Positions 26,792 to 34,478 of a stretch of DNA of 64,000 bases are shown in pieces. A model generated the notes under the pieces. It made no database searches and was not told the DNA's origin. It saw only the letters and a list, made by a program, of their open reading frames with translations. The stretch comes from Bacteroidaceae bacterium. Its GTDB lineage: Bacteria; Bacteroidota; Bacteroidia; Bacteroidales; Bacteroidaceae. The stretch is from NCBI GenBank assembly GCA_024398495.1, contig JAKSJA010000003.1, forward strand, positions 1 to 64,000. Reading direction: 5' to 3'. The translations under genes were made by a program, and so were the position numbers. The number at the start of each line of letters is the position of its first letter. The stretch's first letter is position 1.

Positions 26792-28299
26792 ATCAGACAC
26801 TCTCCCGTCATGTCTTCTGGCTGTGGAAGCCCCATTATATGAAGTATGGACGGAGCAACATCGGCCAGACGCCCGTCTTTTACTCTTGCACTATTGTTAT
26901 CAGTAACATATATGAATGGTACGGGATTGAGGGAATGAGCAGTATTCGGTGTTCCGTCAGCATTTATCGCATTGTCTGCATTGCCATGGTCGGCAATGAT
27001 GATAATCTCGTAATCGGCAGACTTTGCCGTTTCAACGACTTCCTTAACACAATTGTCAACAGCATGTACAGCCTTGGCTATTGCATTATATACTCCAGTA
27101 TGGCCTACCATATCGCCATTAGCAAAATTCACCACGATGAAATCGTACTTTTCTTTCTTTATCTCAGCAACGAGTTTATCCTTTACTTCGTATGCACTCA
27201 TCTCTGGCTTAAGGTCATAAGTGGCTACTTTTGGAGAAGGAACGAGGATTCTGTCTTCATCCTTGAACGGTTCTTCACGTCCACCGTTGAAGAAGAATGT
27301 TACGTGTGCATATTTTTCTGTTTCTGCAGTATGCAGTTGCGTCTTGCCTTGCTTTGAAAGATATTCACCAAGGGTGTTCTCGACATCTTTCTTCGGGAAC
27401 AGTATATGAACACCTGTAAAGGAAGCATCGTAAGGAGTCATACAGTAGTACTGAAGGTCTTTTATTGTATGCATACCCTGCTCCGGCATATCCTGCTGTG
27501 TCAGCACTATCGTCAACTCTTTCGCACGGTCATTGCGATAGTTGAAGAAGATTATCACGTCACCTTCCTTTATCGTACCGTCAACACAACTGTTATTGAT
27601 AGGTTTGATAAATTCATCCGTCACATCATCAGCATAACTCTCTTCCACAGCTTTTACCATATCTGTTGCCTGCTTGCCCTTGCCCTCTACGAGTAGGTCA
27701 TAAGCTTCTTTTATCCTTTCCCATCTCTTGTCGCGATCCATGGCATAGAAACGACCGACAATACTTGCAATACAGCAGTCATTGGCACCGGCATGCTTTT
27801 GCAGGTCTTCAATGAAACCTTTTCCACTCTTTGGATCTGTATCACGGCCATCCATAAAACAATGGATAAAAGTCTTGTGCAATCCGTAACTCTTGCTTAT
27901 CTCACATAACTTGTATAAATGTTCCAGAGAAGAGTGTACCCCACCATCTGAAGTGAGTCCCATGAAATGTACTGCCTTATCGTTATCCTTGGCATAAGAA
28001 AATGCCTGTATTATCTCCGGATTCTCCATTATACTGCCGTCTTTGATAGCACGGTTTATCTTCACAAGGTCCTGATACACTATTCTCCCTGCACCGATGT
28101 TGAGATGTCCCACTTCCGAGTTTCCCATCTGCCCGTCAGGCAGACCAACATCCTCTCCACAAGCCATCAACTGTGAATGGGCACTGACGGCATATAAATA
28201 ATCAAGATATGGTGTCGGAGTGTTATATATCACATCACCCGCACCTTTTTTTCCTATCCCCCAACCATCGAGGATCATCAACAATGCTTTTTTTGCCAT
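26782..28299 (-). CDS. gpmI: 2,3-bisphosphoglycerate-independent phosphoglycerate mutase
   Basis: A 505-residue manganese-dependent glycolytic enzyme that interconverts 3- and 2-phosphoglycerate. It starts [13 protein letters not shown] with the metal-binding Asp, followed by [15 protein letters not shown] containing the phosphoserine nucleophile. [14 protein letters not shown] and [13 protein letters not shown] lie mid-protein. The metal site is completed by [12 protein letters not shown] and IADHGNAD. The length is normal. It lies 39 bases after rnhB. Confidence 0.97.
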   Translation of the reverse strand: MAKKALLMILDGWGIGKKGAGDVIYNTPTPYLDYLYAVSAHSQLMACGEDVGLPDGQMGNSEVGHLNIGAGRIVYQDLVKINRAIKDGSIMENPEIIQAFSYAKDNDKAVHFMGLTSDGGVHSSLEHLYKLCEISKSYGLHKTFIHCFMDGRDTDPKSGKGFIEDLQKHAGANDCCIASIVGRFYAMDRDKRWERIKEAYDLLVEGKGKQATDMVKAVEESYADDVTDEFIKPINNSCVDGTIKEGDVIIFFNYRNDRAKELTIVLTQQDMPEQGMHTIKDLQYYCMTPYDASFTGVHILFPKKDVENTLGEYLSKQGKTQLHTAETEKYAHVTFFFNGGREEPFKDEDRILVPSPKVATYDLKPEMSAYEVKDKLVAEIKKEKYDFIVVNFANGDMVGHTGVYNAIAKAVHAVDNCVKEVVETAKSADYEIIIIADHGNADNAINADGTPNTAHSLNPVPFIYVTDNNSARVKDGRLADVAPSILHIMGLPQPEDMTGECLICQ

Positions 28300-28338
28300 A
28301 ATGATATTTTTGTTGTTTAGTTGTTTAGCTATTAATTA

Positions 28339-28944
28339 TTAATTAAATTTTAATTCGAGTTCTTCCATAGGGAGAAGAGTAAATGTTCTTCGATGAAATG
28401 GGGAAATACCATATTCTTTTATGGCCTCCCTATGCTTTTGCGTGGGATACCCTTTGTTATTTTCCCAATCGTAATACGGATATTTCTTCGCCATCTCATT
28501 CATGTAATCATCCCTATATGTCTTTGCCAATATGCTGGCCGCTGCTATCGAAAGATATTTGCCATCACCTTTCACAATGGTCTTGTAAGGAAGATTCTTA
28601 TAAGGTTTGAATCTGTTACCATCAACAATGACTGCTTCAGGACACATCTTCAAAGCAGCCAATGCCCTATGCATAGCCTCTATGCTGGCATTGAGGATAT
28701 TCATCTTATCTATCTCCTCCGCTGTCACGATGCCGACAGCCCATGCGAGGGCGTCTTTCTGTATTACCTCACGCAGTAGATAACGTTTCTTTTCAGACAG
28801 TTGTTTTGAGTCATTGAGCATTTCATTTTTATAATCTCGCGGAAGAATTACTGCCGCAGCATACACACTTCCTGCCAGACATCCCCTGCCAGCCTCATCG
28901 CATCCTGCTTCTATGTATTCTTTATGGAAAAATGGTTTCAGCAT
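28339..28944 (-). CDS. rnhB: Ribonuclease HII
   Basis: A 201-residue enzyme that nicks RNA in RNA-DNA hybrids. The acidic pair is in EAGCDEAGRGCLAG near the N-terminus, and the other active-site acids are around VIVDGNRF and the AKTYRDDYM segment. An open frame continues 19 codons upstream to a TTG at 29001, but those codons come mostly from the GTTGAC heptamer element. The ATG at 28944 gives the normal family N-terminus, MLKPFFHKEYIEAG. It lies between ispG and gpmI in the same run. Confidence 0.94.
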   Translation of the reverse strand: MLKPFFHKEYIEAGCDEAGRGCLAGSVYAAAVILPRDYKNEMLNDSKQLSEKKRYLLREVIQKDALAWAVGIVTAEEIDKMNILNASIEAMHRALAALKMCPEAVIVDGNRFKPYKNLPYKTIVKGDGKYLSIAAASILAKTYRDDYMNEMAKKYPYYDWENNKGYPTQKHREAIKEYGISPFHRRTFTLLPMEELELKFN

Positions 28945-28950
28945 CCTAAT

Positions 28951-28985
28951 ATGGTTTTGCGGTTGACCGTTGACCGTAGTCAAAA
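28951..28985. repeat. Heptamer short repeat element, copy 2
   Basis: On the plus strand GGTTTTGCGGTTGACCGTTG is identical to part of the element at 8628-8682, then continues ACCGTAGTC. It occupies the whole ispG-rnhB gap. Read on the coding strand it extends the rnhB frame without a stop. Confidence 0.75.
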
Positions 28986-28997
28986 TTTTATTTTTTG

Positions 28998-30155
28998 TCA
29001 ATTATTTTGTCGTATAAGTTCAAGTAATTTTTCCACAGCCTCATCTTCTGGTATATTCTTCAGGACACATTCCTTTTTCCTATAGAGAGATATCCTGTTT
29101 CTTCCAGCACCCACATAACCATAGTCAGCATCTGCCATCTCACCTGGTCCATTGACAATACACCCCATGATGCCTATCTTTAACGACCTTGCCGAAATAT
29201 CCTCATTGCTGCTTATTGCCGACTTTATCCGTGATATAGTACCCTGTAAATCATATAAGGTCCTGCCACAGCCTGGGCATGAGATGAACTCCGTCTTCGT
29301 AATTCTGGCACGCGCTGCCTGCAAGATGTTATATGCAACAGGGATTTCATTTTCCGGTTCTTCGCTAAGGCTCACACGGATAGTATCGCCGATTCCATCA
29401 AGCAATAATGAACCTATTCCTACAGCAGACTTCAACCTACCATCTTCACCCTCGCCGGCTTCTGTCACGCCAAGATGTATTGGAAAATGCATATCTTCCT
29501 TATCCATCTCCTGCACAAGAAGACGTACCGTCTGCACCATTACAACGGTATTACTTGCCTTTATTGATATTACCACGTTGAAGAATTGTTCCCTCACACA
29601 GATGCGAAGGAACTCCATACAACTCTCCACCATACCTGCAGGAGTGTCACCGTAACGACTCATTATCCTGTCGCTCAGGGATCCATGGTTTACACCTATC
29701 CTTATTGCAGTATTATGTTCCTTACATATATTCAAAAATGGAATGAAACGTTCTTCTATCTTCTTTATCTCGTCTGCGTATTCCTCATCATTATATTCCA
29801 AATGTTTGAATTTTCTCGCAGGATCCACATAATTTCCTGGATTGATACGCACTTTGTCAGCATAAAGTGCTGCCACGTCTGCCACATGAGCATTGAAATG
29901 CACATCGGCAATAATGGGCACGGAATAACCGTCATTACGCAACCGTTCCTTTATGTTTTTAAGATTTTCAGCTTCGGCAACACCTTGCGTAGTAAGGCGA
30001 ACATACTCACCCCCTGCGTCCACGATACGTTTTATCTGTGCCACGCAACCTTCGGTATCCATAGTGCTGCACGTTGTCATACTCTGCACCCTAATAGGAT
30101 TGCTGCCCCCCATAGGCAAATTGCCCACCATCACCTCATTTGTCTTTCGTCTCAT
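28998..30155 (-). CDS. ispG: 4-hydroxy-3-methylbut-2-enyl diphosphate synthase (IspG), short form
   Basis: A 385-residue iron-sulfur enzyme of the MEP isoprenoid pathway. The TIM-barrel domain has YVRLTTQGVAEAENL, DKVRINPGNYVDPARKF, RIGVNHGSLSDRIMSRYG and LHLGVTEAGEGEDGR in the wording of the Bacteroidetes/plant type. The C-terminal cluster domain has SCPGCGRTLYDL and MGCIVNGPGEMADADYG. Bacteroidetes homologues as I know them exceed 600 residues because of a large central domain. Here EIPVA is joined within about 10 residues to ARITKTEFISCPGCG, so that domain is absent and the length matches the two-domain form of E. coli. The cluster cysteines are kept. Confidence 0.94.
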   Translation of the reverse strand: MRRKTNEVMVGNLPMGGSNPIRVQSMTTCSTMDTEGCVAQIKRIVDAGGEYVRLTTQGVAEAENLKNIKERLRNDGYSVPIIADVHFNAHVADVAALYADKVRINPGNYVDPARKFKHLEYNDEEYADEIKKIEERFIPFLNICKEHNTAIRIGVNHGSLSDRIMSRYGDTPAGMVESCMEFLRICVREQFFNVVISIKASNTVVMVQTVRLLVQEMDKEDMHFPIHLGVTEAGEGEDGRLKSAVGIGSLLLDGIGDTIRVSLSEEPENEIPVAYNILQAARARITKTEFISCPGCGRTLYDLQGTISRIKSAISSNEDISARSLKIGIMGCIVNGPGEMADADYGYVGAGRNRISLYRKKECVLKNIPEDEAVEKLLELIRQNN

Positions 30156-30156
30156 C

Positions 30157-30783
30157 TCAGAAAAATAGTATTGTTACAAACGATATCATCATTCCTGTCA
30201 TAAAGCCACCGCTCACCTGCGAAACGGTATGTTGCTTCAGTATTATCCTGCTTGTTCCCACCAACCCAGAGATAAAGAACAACAGACACACCCACCATAT
30301 AGGGTTATAGGCAAACTCGATAGATATAGCCATCAGCCCTCCTGTTATTCCGCCGGTAGCGGCCATGTGAGTAGAAATCTTCCACCATATATTGATGAAT
30401 GCACACATCAACTGTATAAACAATGCTGCAAGCAGGGATGTTGCCACCAGATGCGGTGCATGAAGCGCACCCATTATATAGATACACGCCAGATAATTGG
30501 CTGATGATATCAGATAAGGAACCATTCGCCGAGGCCTGGCACTCAACTGTATGTGCGTCCACCCATGATGTTTTCGGTAATATGCAATGAGTGTAGTGGG
30601 AATGATTACCGTAAAGACAAGTGTGGTAAGTGTAAGAAACAGCTTGTAAATGAACGGCAGTATGTTCAGATAACTGCAGAACAATAACAGCACAACACCA
30701 AGTACCGACAGATAGAAAGGTGTGAATATCATACTCAACACCTTTGCACCCCATATAATATCTTTCGCCTTCACCTTTCTCAT
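30157..30783 (-). CDS. PAP2-like integral membrane protein
   Basis: A 208-residue protein with about six hydrophobic segments. The C-terminal half has ISTHMAATGG and SRIILKQHTVSQVSGG, which resemble the second and third blocks of PAP2 phosphatases (P-S-x-H and S-R-x-x-x-x-x-H). The KxxxxxxRP block is replaced by LSARPRRMVPY, and the serine preceding the first His is followed by Thr. It may be a divergent phosphatase or a non-catalytic relative. It overlaps the rpoN stop by 4 bases and ends one base before ispG, so it is translationally coupled. Confidence 0.75.
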   Translation of the reverse strand: MRKVKAKDIIWGAKVLSMIFTPFYLSVLGVVLLLFCSYLNILPFIYKLFLTLTTLVFTVIIPTTLIAYYRKHHGWTHIQLSARPRRMVPYLISSANYLACIYIMGALHAPHLVATSLLAALFIQLMCAFINIWWKISTHMAATGGITGGLMAISIEFAYNPIWWVCLLFFISGLVGTSRIILKQHTVSQVSGGFMTGMMISFVTILFF

Positions 30784-32444
30784 CGTCTTAACCTTGCAAC
30801 CGGTATTCCCATTTGTTCACGATATTTCGCCACCGTACGTCTTGCTATAGGATAGCCTCTTTCTTTCATTTTCTTTGCCAGCACATCATCTGGAAAAGGT
30901 TTCTTGCCTTTTTCTAATTCTATAATCTCTTTCAGTACCTGCTTTATCGCGACAACAGACACCTCTTCACCATCTTTGTTTTTATAGCCGTCTGTAAAGA
31001 AAAATTTCAAAGGGAACACTCCCCATCGTGTCTGAACATATTTGCTGTTACACACTCTCGATATAGTGCTGATATCCAATCCCGTCTTGTCAGCAATATC
31101 TTTCAGTATCATCGGTTTCAACGACATCTCATCACCGTCTTCGAAGAATGCATGTTGTTTTTCAATAATCGCCTTCATCGTCCTATACATCGTCTGTCGG
31201 CGTACCTGAAGGGCTGTAATGAAACCTCTTGCCTCTGACACCTTTGTCCTTGCATACATCTGTGCTTCCTTTGACTGTTGACCTTTCGGTCTTCCTCCTT
31301 GTGCTTCGCATCCCTTGGACTCGCGCTCCGCGTCTCGCGACCTTCCTTCGGAACGTTCGCATCTCGGCAATTCAAGTTTACTTGATTGCTCTCGGTTTGG
31401 CGTCGGTTGACTGTTGACTGTTGACTGTTGACTGCTGTCATCTTCCGACAACTTTTCAAACGAAGGTTCAACAATCAGCTCCGGCATATTTCCATTATTA
31501 AGTGAAAAAGACACCGTTCCATTATCGTAAGTTTCAGCGATAAAATCGGGAGTTATCTGCTCCGTACTTTTATTCATAGCTTCTCCCATCGCCTGCCCAG
31601 GCTTCGGATTCAACCTCGTCAATGCCGAAAACAGCATTTCTGCTTCAGAAGAACTAATCTGCAAATCCTTTTGAATATCCTGCCAATGTTTGAGGGTGAA
31701 ATTACGGAAATGATTCTTTATCACCTCTTTCATCAAGGATATCATCCTCTGTCCTTCATCCGTTTGCCACAAACCATTATCATCATCAGCAGCAATATGC
31801 TCTATCTGCAACAACAGACATTCCTGCAAATCTCTTGCCCCGATACCAGCAGGGTCAAAATGCTGAAGAATTTTTATCACCTCCTCTATCTCATCAGCAT
31901 CAGCATCAATACCATGATAAATTGCCAGTTCCTCACAGATAGCATCCACATTGCTGCGCAGATAACCGTCATCATCCAACGTGCCGATAAGATAGTTCAT
32001 TATCTCCGTCTGCTTATCCGTCAGATCGTGTTCATAGATTTGGTTTGTCAATTCATCATAGAAACTACTCGTCTCGCCAAATGAGAACACTTGAGGTTCA
32101 TTGTCATTCTGTTGAGGTGAAAAATCGAAATCATCATCCTGTGCAATACTCCTCAAGGCATCATCAAGAGCATCCTGACGTTCCTCCCTGCTTCCCAAAT
32201 CATTCTGTTCTCTCTCTACGGACTCAAGGGATTCATCATTATCCGTCATCATACCATCCGACTCGTTACCGCTGAAGTCCTGTGTCAAGGCAGGATTTTC
32301 ATCCAACTCGAGCCTTACACGTTCCTCAAGTTCATTTATTGACAATTCGAGCACCTTCACCTGCAATAACTGTTGCGGTGAGAGTACTTGCGCAAGTGTC
32401 TGCTGTTGGGTTTGAACCTGAGTATGTCCTAACTTCTGTGCCAT
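30780..32444 (-). CDS. rpoN: RNA polymerase sigma-54 factor with an internal repeat-derived insertion
   Basis: A 554-residue sigma-54 factor. The N-terminal Gln-rich region I is present (QQQTLAQVLSPQQLLQVKVLEL), followed by an acidic region II (about 55-115) and the core-binding domain with HFDPAGIGARDLQECLLLQI. The helix-turn-helix DISTISRVCNSKYVQTRWG and RpoN box ARRTVAKYREQMGIPVARL complete it. About 56 residues (roughly 336-392) between PELIVEPSFEKLSED and SKEAQMYARTKV are low-complexity and charged, and at DNA level consist of GTTGAC heptamers around a repeat-like segment. Without them the protein is about the usual 500 residues. The reading frame is intact, so it is probably functional. 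It has its own promoter at 32458-32490. Confidence 0.95.
   Translation of the reverse strand: MAQKLGHTQVQTQQQTLAQVLSPQQLLQVKVLELSINELEERVRLELDENPALTQDFSGNESDGMMTDNDESLESVEREQNDLGSREERQDALDDALRSIAQDDDFDFSPQQNDNEPQVFSFGETSSFYDELTNQIYEHDLTDKQTEIMNYLIGTLDDDGYLRSNVDAICEELAIYHGIDADADEIEEVIKILQHFDPAGIGARDLQECLLLQIEHIAADDDNGLWQTDEGQRMISLMKEVIKNHFRNFTLKHWQDIQKDLQISSSEAEMLFSALTRLNPKPGQAMGEAMNKSTEQITPDFIAETYDNGTVSFSLNNGNMPELIVEPSFEKLSEDDSSQQSTVNSQPTPNREQSSKLELPRCERSEGRSRDAERESKGCEAQGGRPKGQQSKEAQMYARTKVSEARGFITALQVRRQTMYRTMKAIIEKQHAFFEDGDEMSLKPMILKDIADKTGLDISTISRVCNSKYVQTRWGVFPLKFFFTDGYKNKDGEEVSVVAIKQVLKEIIELEKGKKPFPDDVLAKKMKERGYPIARRTVAKYREQMGIPVARLRR
31271..31438 (-). repeat. Repeat element inserted in-frame within rpoN
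   Basis: On the plus strand TTGACTGTTGACC (31271-31283) on one side and four or five GTTGACT heptamers (31403-31434) on the other bracket about 120 bases rich in short inverted motifs (TCGCGCTCCGCGTCTCGCGA region). The bracketed block of about 168 bases is a multiple of three and replaces nothing recognisable in RpoN. It is related to copies at 8628 and 28951. Confidence 0.75.
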
Positions 32445-32457
32445 AACGAATTGGATG

Positions 32458-32490
32458 CAAAATTACAGAAAATCTTGTATATTCATCAAA
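32458..32490 (-). promoter_or_regulatory. Promoter of the rpoN run
   Basis: On the minus strand TTTG (32487-32490), a 21-base spacer and TAATTTTG (32458-32465) match the consensus, 14 bases before the rpoN start at 32444. It diverges from the menG promoter about 30 bases away. Confidence 0.65.
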
Positions 32491-32518
32491 CTACTGCCAC
32501 AAAAAACAAAAATTGTTG

Positions 32519-32526
32519 TACCTTTG
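32519..32526 (+). promoter_or_regulatory. Probable -7 element of the menG promoter
   Basis: TACCTTTG lies 21 bases before the ATG at 32548. No good TTTG is seen 19-21 bases upstream. Its position supports the start at 32548 over the longer frame that opens at 32455. Confidence 0.5.
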
Positions 32527-32547
32527 CTTTGGCAGAAGAAAAGAGAC

Positions 32548-33246
32548 ATGGCGAAGAAAGAATTTGTAAACCGGATGTTTGACAATATCGCCCCCACCTA
32601 CGACAGATTGAATCATTTGCTATCGTTAGACATCGACAAGTCGTGGAGACGGAAGGCTGTCGCAGAGATTATGACTGACAATCCACAGACGGTCATCGAC
32701 CTTGCGTGCGGCACTGGTGATTTTGCCATAGCACTTGCCAAGGCAGGAGTTCCCCATGTCAAGGGCTTTGACATTTCAGAAGGGATGCTGAAGATAGGCA
32801 AAGAGAAAGTAGCGAAGACACCACTCAACAACCAGACATTGACACTCGAACTCGGCGACTCGGAAGAACTGCCACTCGCTGATGGTAGTGCCGATGCCGT
32901 AAGCGTGGCATTCGGAATACGTAACTTTGAACATAAGGAGAAAGGGCTTGCAGAGATGTATCGCATACTGCGTTCAGGGGGCAAACTTTGTGTATTGGAA
33001 CTATCCATACCCGGCAATCCCGTCATCCGCTCCTTATATAAGATATACTTTCTGCATATACTGCCATTCTTTGGAGGACTCATCTCCGGTAACGGAGAAG
33101 CGTATCGTTATCTTCCCACATCCGTGATGAACTTCCCAAAACCACCTATTTTCTTGCAGATGATGAGAAATACTGGCTTCACCTCAACAAAATCACTTTC
33201 CTTTACCTTCGGGCTTTGCAGATTATACCTAGGAAAGAAGCCCTAA
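32548..33246 (+). CDS. menG: Demethylmenaquinone methyltransferase
   Basis: A 232-residue UbiE/MenG-family enzyme that performs the last methylation in menaquinone synthesis, using S-adenosylmethionine. It has FDNIAPTYDRLNHLLSLDID at the N-terminus, the SAM-binding motif VIDLACGTGDFAIALA, then VAFGIRNFEHKEKGLAEMYR and LRSGGKLCVLELSIP. The start at 32548 (MAKKEFVNRMF) gives the usual family N-terminus, and the 31 codons before it overlap the promoter. It is the only plus-strand gene between 8.6 and 43.8 kb, divergent from rpoN. In a menaquinone-using Bacteroidetes MenG is the expected name. Confidence 0.95.
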   Translation: MAKKEFVNRMFDNIAPTYDRLNHLLSLDIDKSWRRKAVAEIMTDNPQTVIDLACGTGDFAIALAKAGVPHVKGFDISEGMLKIGKEKVAKTPLNNQTLTLELGDSEELPLADGSADAVSVAFGIRNFEHKEKGLAEMYRILRSGGKLCVLELSIPGNPVIRSLYKIYFLHILPFFGGLISGNGEAYRYLPTSVMNFPKPPIFLQMMRNTGFTSTKSLSFTFGLCRLYLGKKP

Positions 33247-33345
33247 AAAGCAACAAGTCAATCCACGTATTACAAGATGTTCAACCATTCTTTATGACTC
33301 AATGTTAAAGAAACGATCGCTACATCATAGAAAATTGCTCGAAAT

Positions 33346-33376
33346 TTCACTGTGATTTTGCTAATTTCATAGTGAA
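33346..33376. other. Weak hairpin between convergent genes
   Basis: TTCACTGTGA and TCATAGTGAA can pair over 10 positions with one mismatch across a loop of about 11 bases. It lies between the ends of menG and the aldo/keto reductase. There is no U-tract, so a terminator function is only possible. The rest of the 160-base gap holds nothing I recognise. Confidence 0.3.
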
Positions 33377-33407
33377 TAATTGTGAAGACGATATTATAAT
33401 AAATGAG

Positions 33408-34439
33408 TTAGAAAATCTGCGATTTAAGCCACGGGTTGTTATCCTGATGCCAATATGGATAGGCCTTGCTGCGTTTGCTTACTGCCTCAAGACGGGCTAC
33501 CTGTTCTGCCGTAAGATTCCAATCTGTTGCACCCAGATTCTGGCGAAGATGTTCTTCTGTCCGCGCTCCGATGACAAGGCTCGTGATTGTCGGCCTCTGC
33601 AACAACCAGTTGAGGGCTATCTGCGGCACGGTGTGACCTGTCTCTGCTGCCAGTTCATCAAGAACATCTATTATGGTATATAGAAAATCGTAGTCAACAA
33701 GGTATTCATATACCGGAAGTCCCTTTGTTGCTACCCTGCTGTCGGCAGGTACTGCCTGTCCACGACGGTAACGTCCTCCGAGACGCCCTGCTGCCAGAGG
33801 ACTCCAGACGAAGGTGCTTATGTTCTGATCTAATCCCAGCGGCATCAGTTCCCATTCGAAATCACGATGCAACAGGGAATAATATACCTGATGTGCGCAG
33901 AAACGTGTCAACCCTTTCGCTTCGGCTGTCGCCTCTGATTTCATCAAGTGCCAACCGGAATAGTTGGAACAGCCAATATGACGTACCTTTCCCGACTGCA
34001 CAAGGTCGTCTAAAGCCCGCATCGTCTCCTCTACCTCTACAGTGGCATCAAAACCATGCACGTAATACAAATCCACATAGTCTGTACCTAATCGGCGCAG
34101 GCTGTCTTCACATGCTGAAATGAGGTGGGCACGCGATGCGCCACGGTCTTTTGGACTGTCGCTCATCTCAAAACATCCTTTCGTGGATATCAGAAACTTG
34201 TCACGGCGATGACGTGCTACGGCCTTACCAAGAATCTCTTCGCTCAATCCCCGTGAATACATGTCGGCAGTGTCAAACATACACAGCCCTGCCTCCATTG
34301 CCATGTCAACCATGCGTGTTGCTTCTGCAACATCTGTATGTCCCCATCTCTCGAAGCCATGAGAGCCTCCGAATGTTCCTGTACCAAGTGTCAATACCGG
34401 TACTTCCAAATCTGTTCCGGCCAATTTACGATATTCCAT
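33408..34439 (-). CDS. Aldo/keto reductase
   Basis: A 343-residue NADPH-dependent oxidoreductase of the large AKR family with a TIM-barrel fold. The probable catalytic tetrad is spread over FDTADMYSRG (Asp, Tyr), ISTKG (Lys) and YYVHGFD (His). The C-terminal coenzyme-binding region has LVIGARTEEHLRQNL. The frame opens at a TTG at 34445, but the ATG two codons in (34439, MEYRKLAGTD) is the natural start for this family. It is the last gene of the minus-strand run from 43.4 kb, 39 bases after the acyl-CoA dehydrogenase. The substrate cannot be predicted. Confidence 0.92.
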   Translation of the reverse strand: MEYRKLAGTDLEVPVLTLGTGTFGGSHGFERWGHTDVAEATRMVDMAMEAGLCMFDTADMYSRGLSEEILGKAVARHRRDKFLISTKGCFEMSDSPKDRGASRAHLISACEDSLRRLGTDYVDLYYVHGFDATVEVEETMRALDDLVQSGKVRHIGCSNYSGWHLMKSEATAEAKGLTRFCAHQVYYSLLHRDFEWELMPLGLDQNISTFVWSPLAAGRLGGRYRRGQAVPADSRVATKGLPVYEYLVDYDFLYTIIDVLDELAAETGHTVPQIALNWLLQRPTITSLVIGARTEEHLRQNLGATDWNLTAEQVARLEAVSKRSKAYPYWHQDNNPWLKSQIF

Positions 34440-34478
34440 AGTCAATGTGAAGTTTAAGTTTCAAGTTTCAGGTTGGCA

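Noticed and set aside
31175..31474. A 99-codon alternative frame in the rpoN insert
   Set aside because: It overlaps rpoN in another frame, consists of repeat translation and has no start context.
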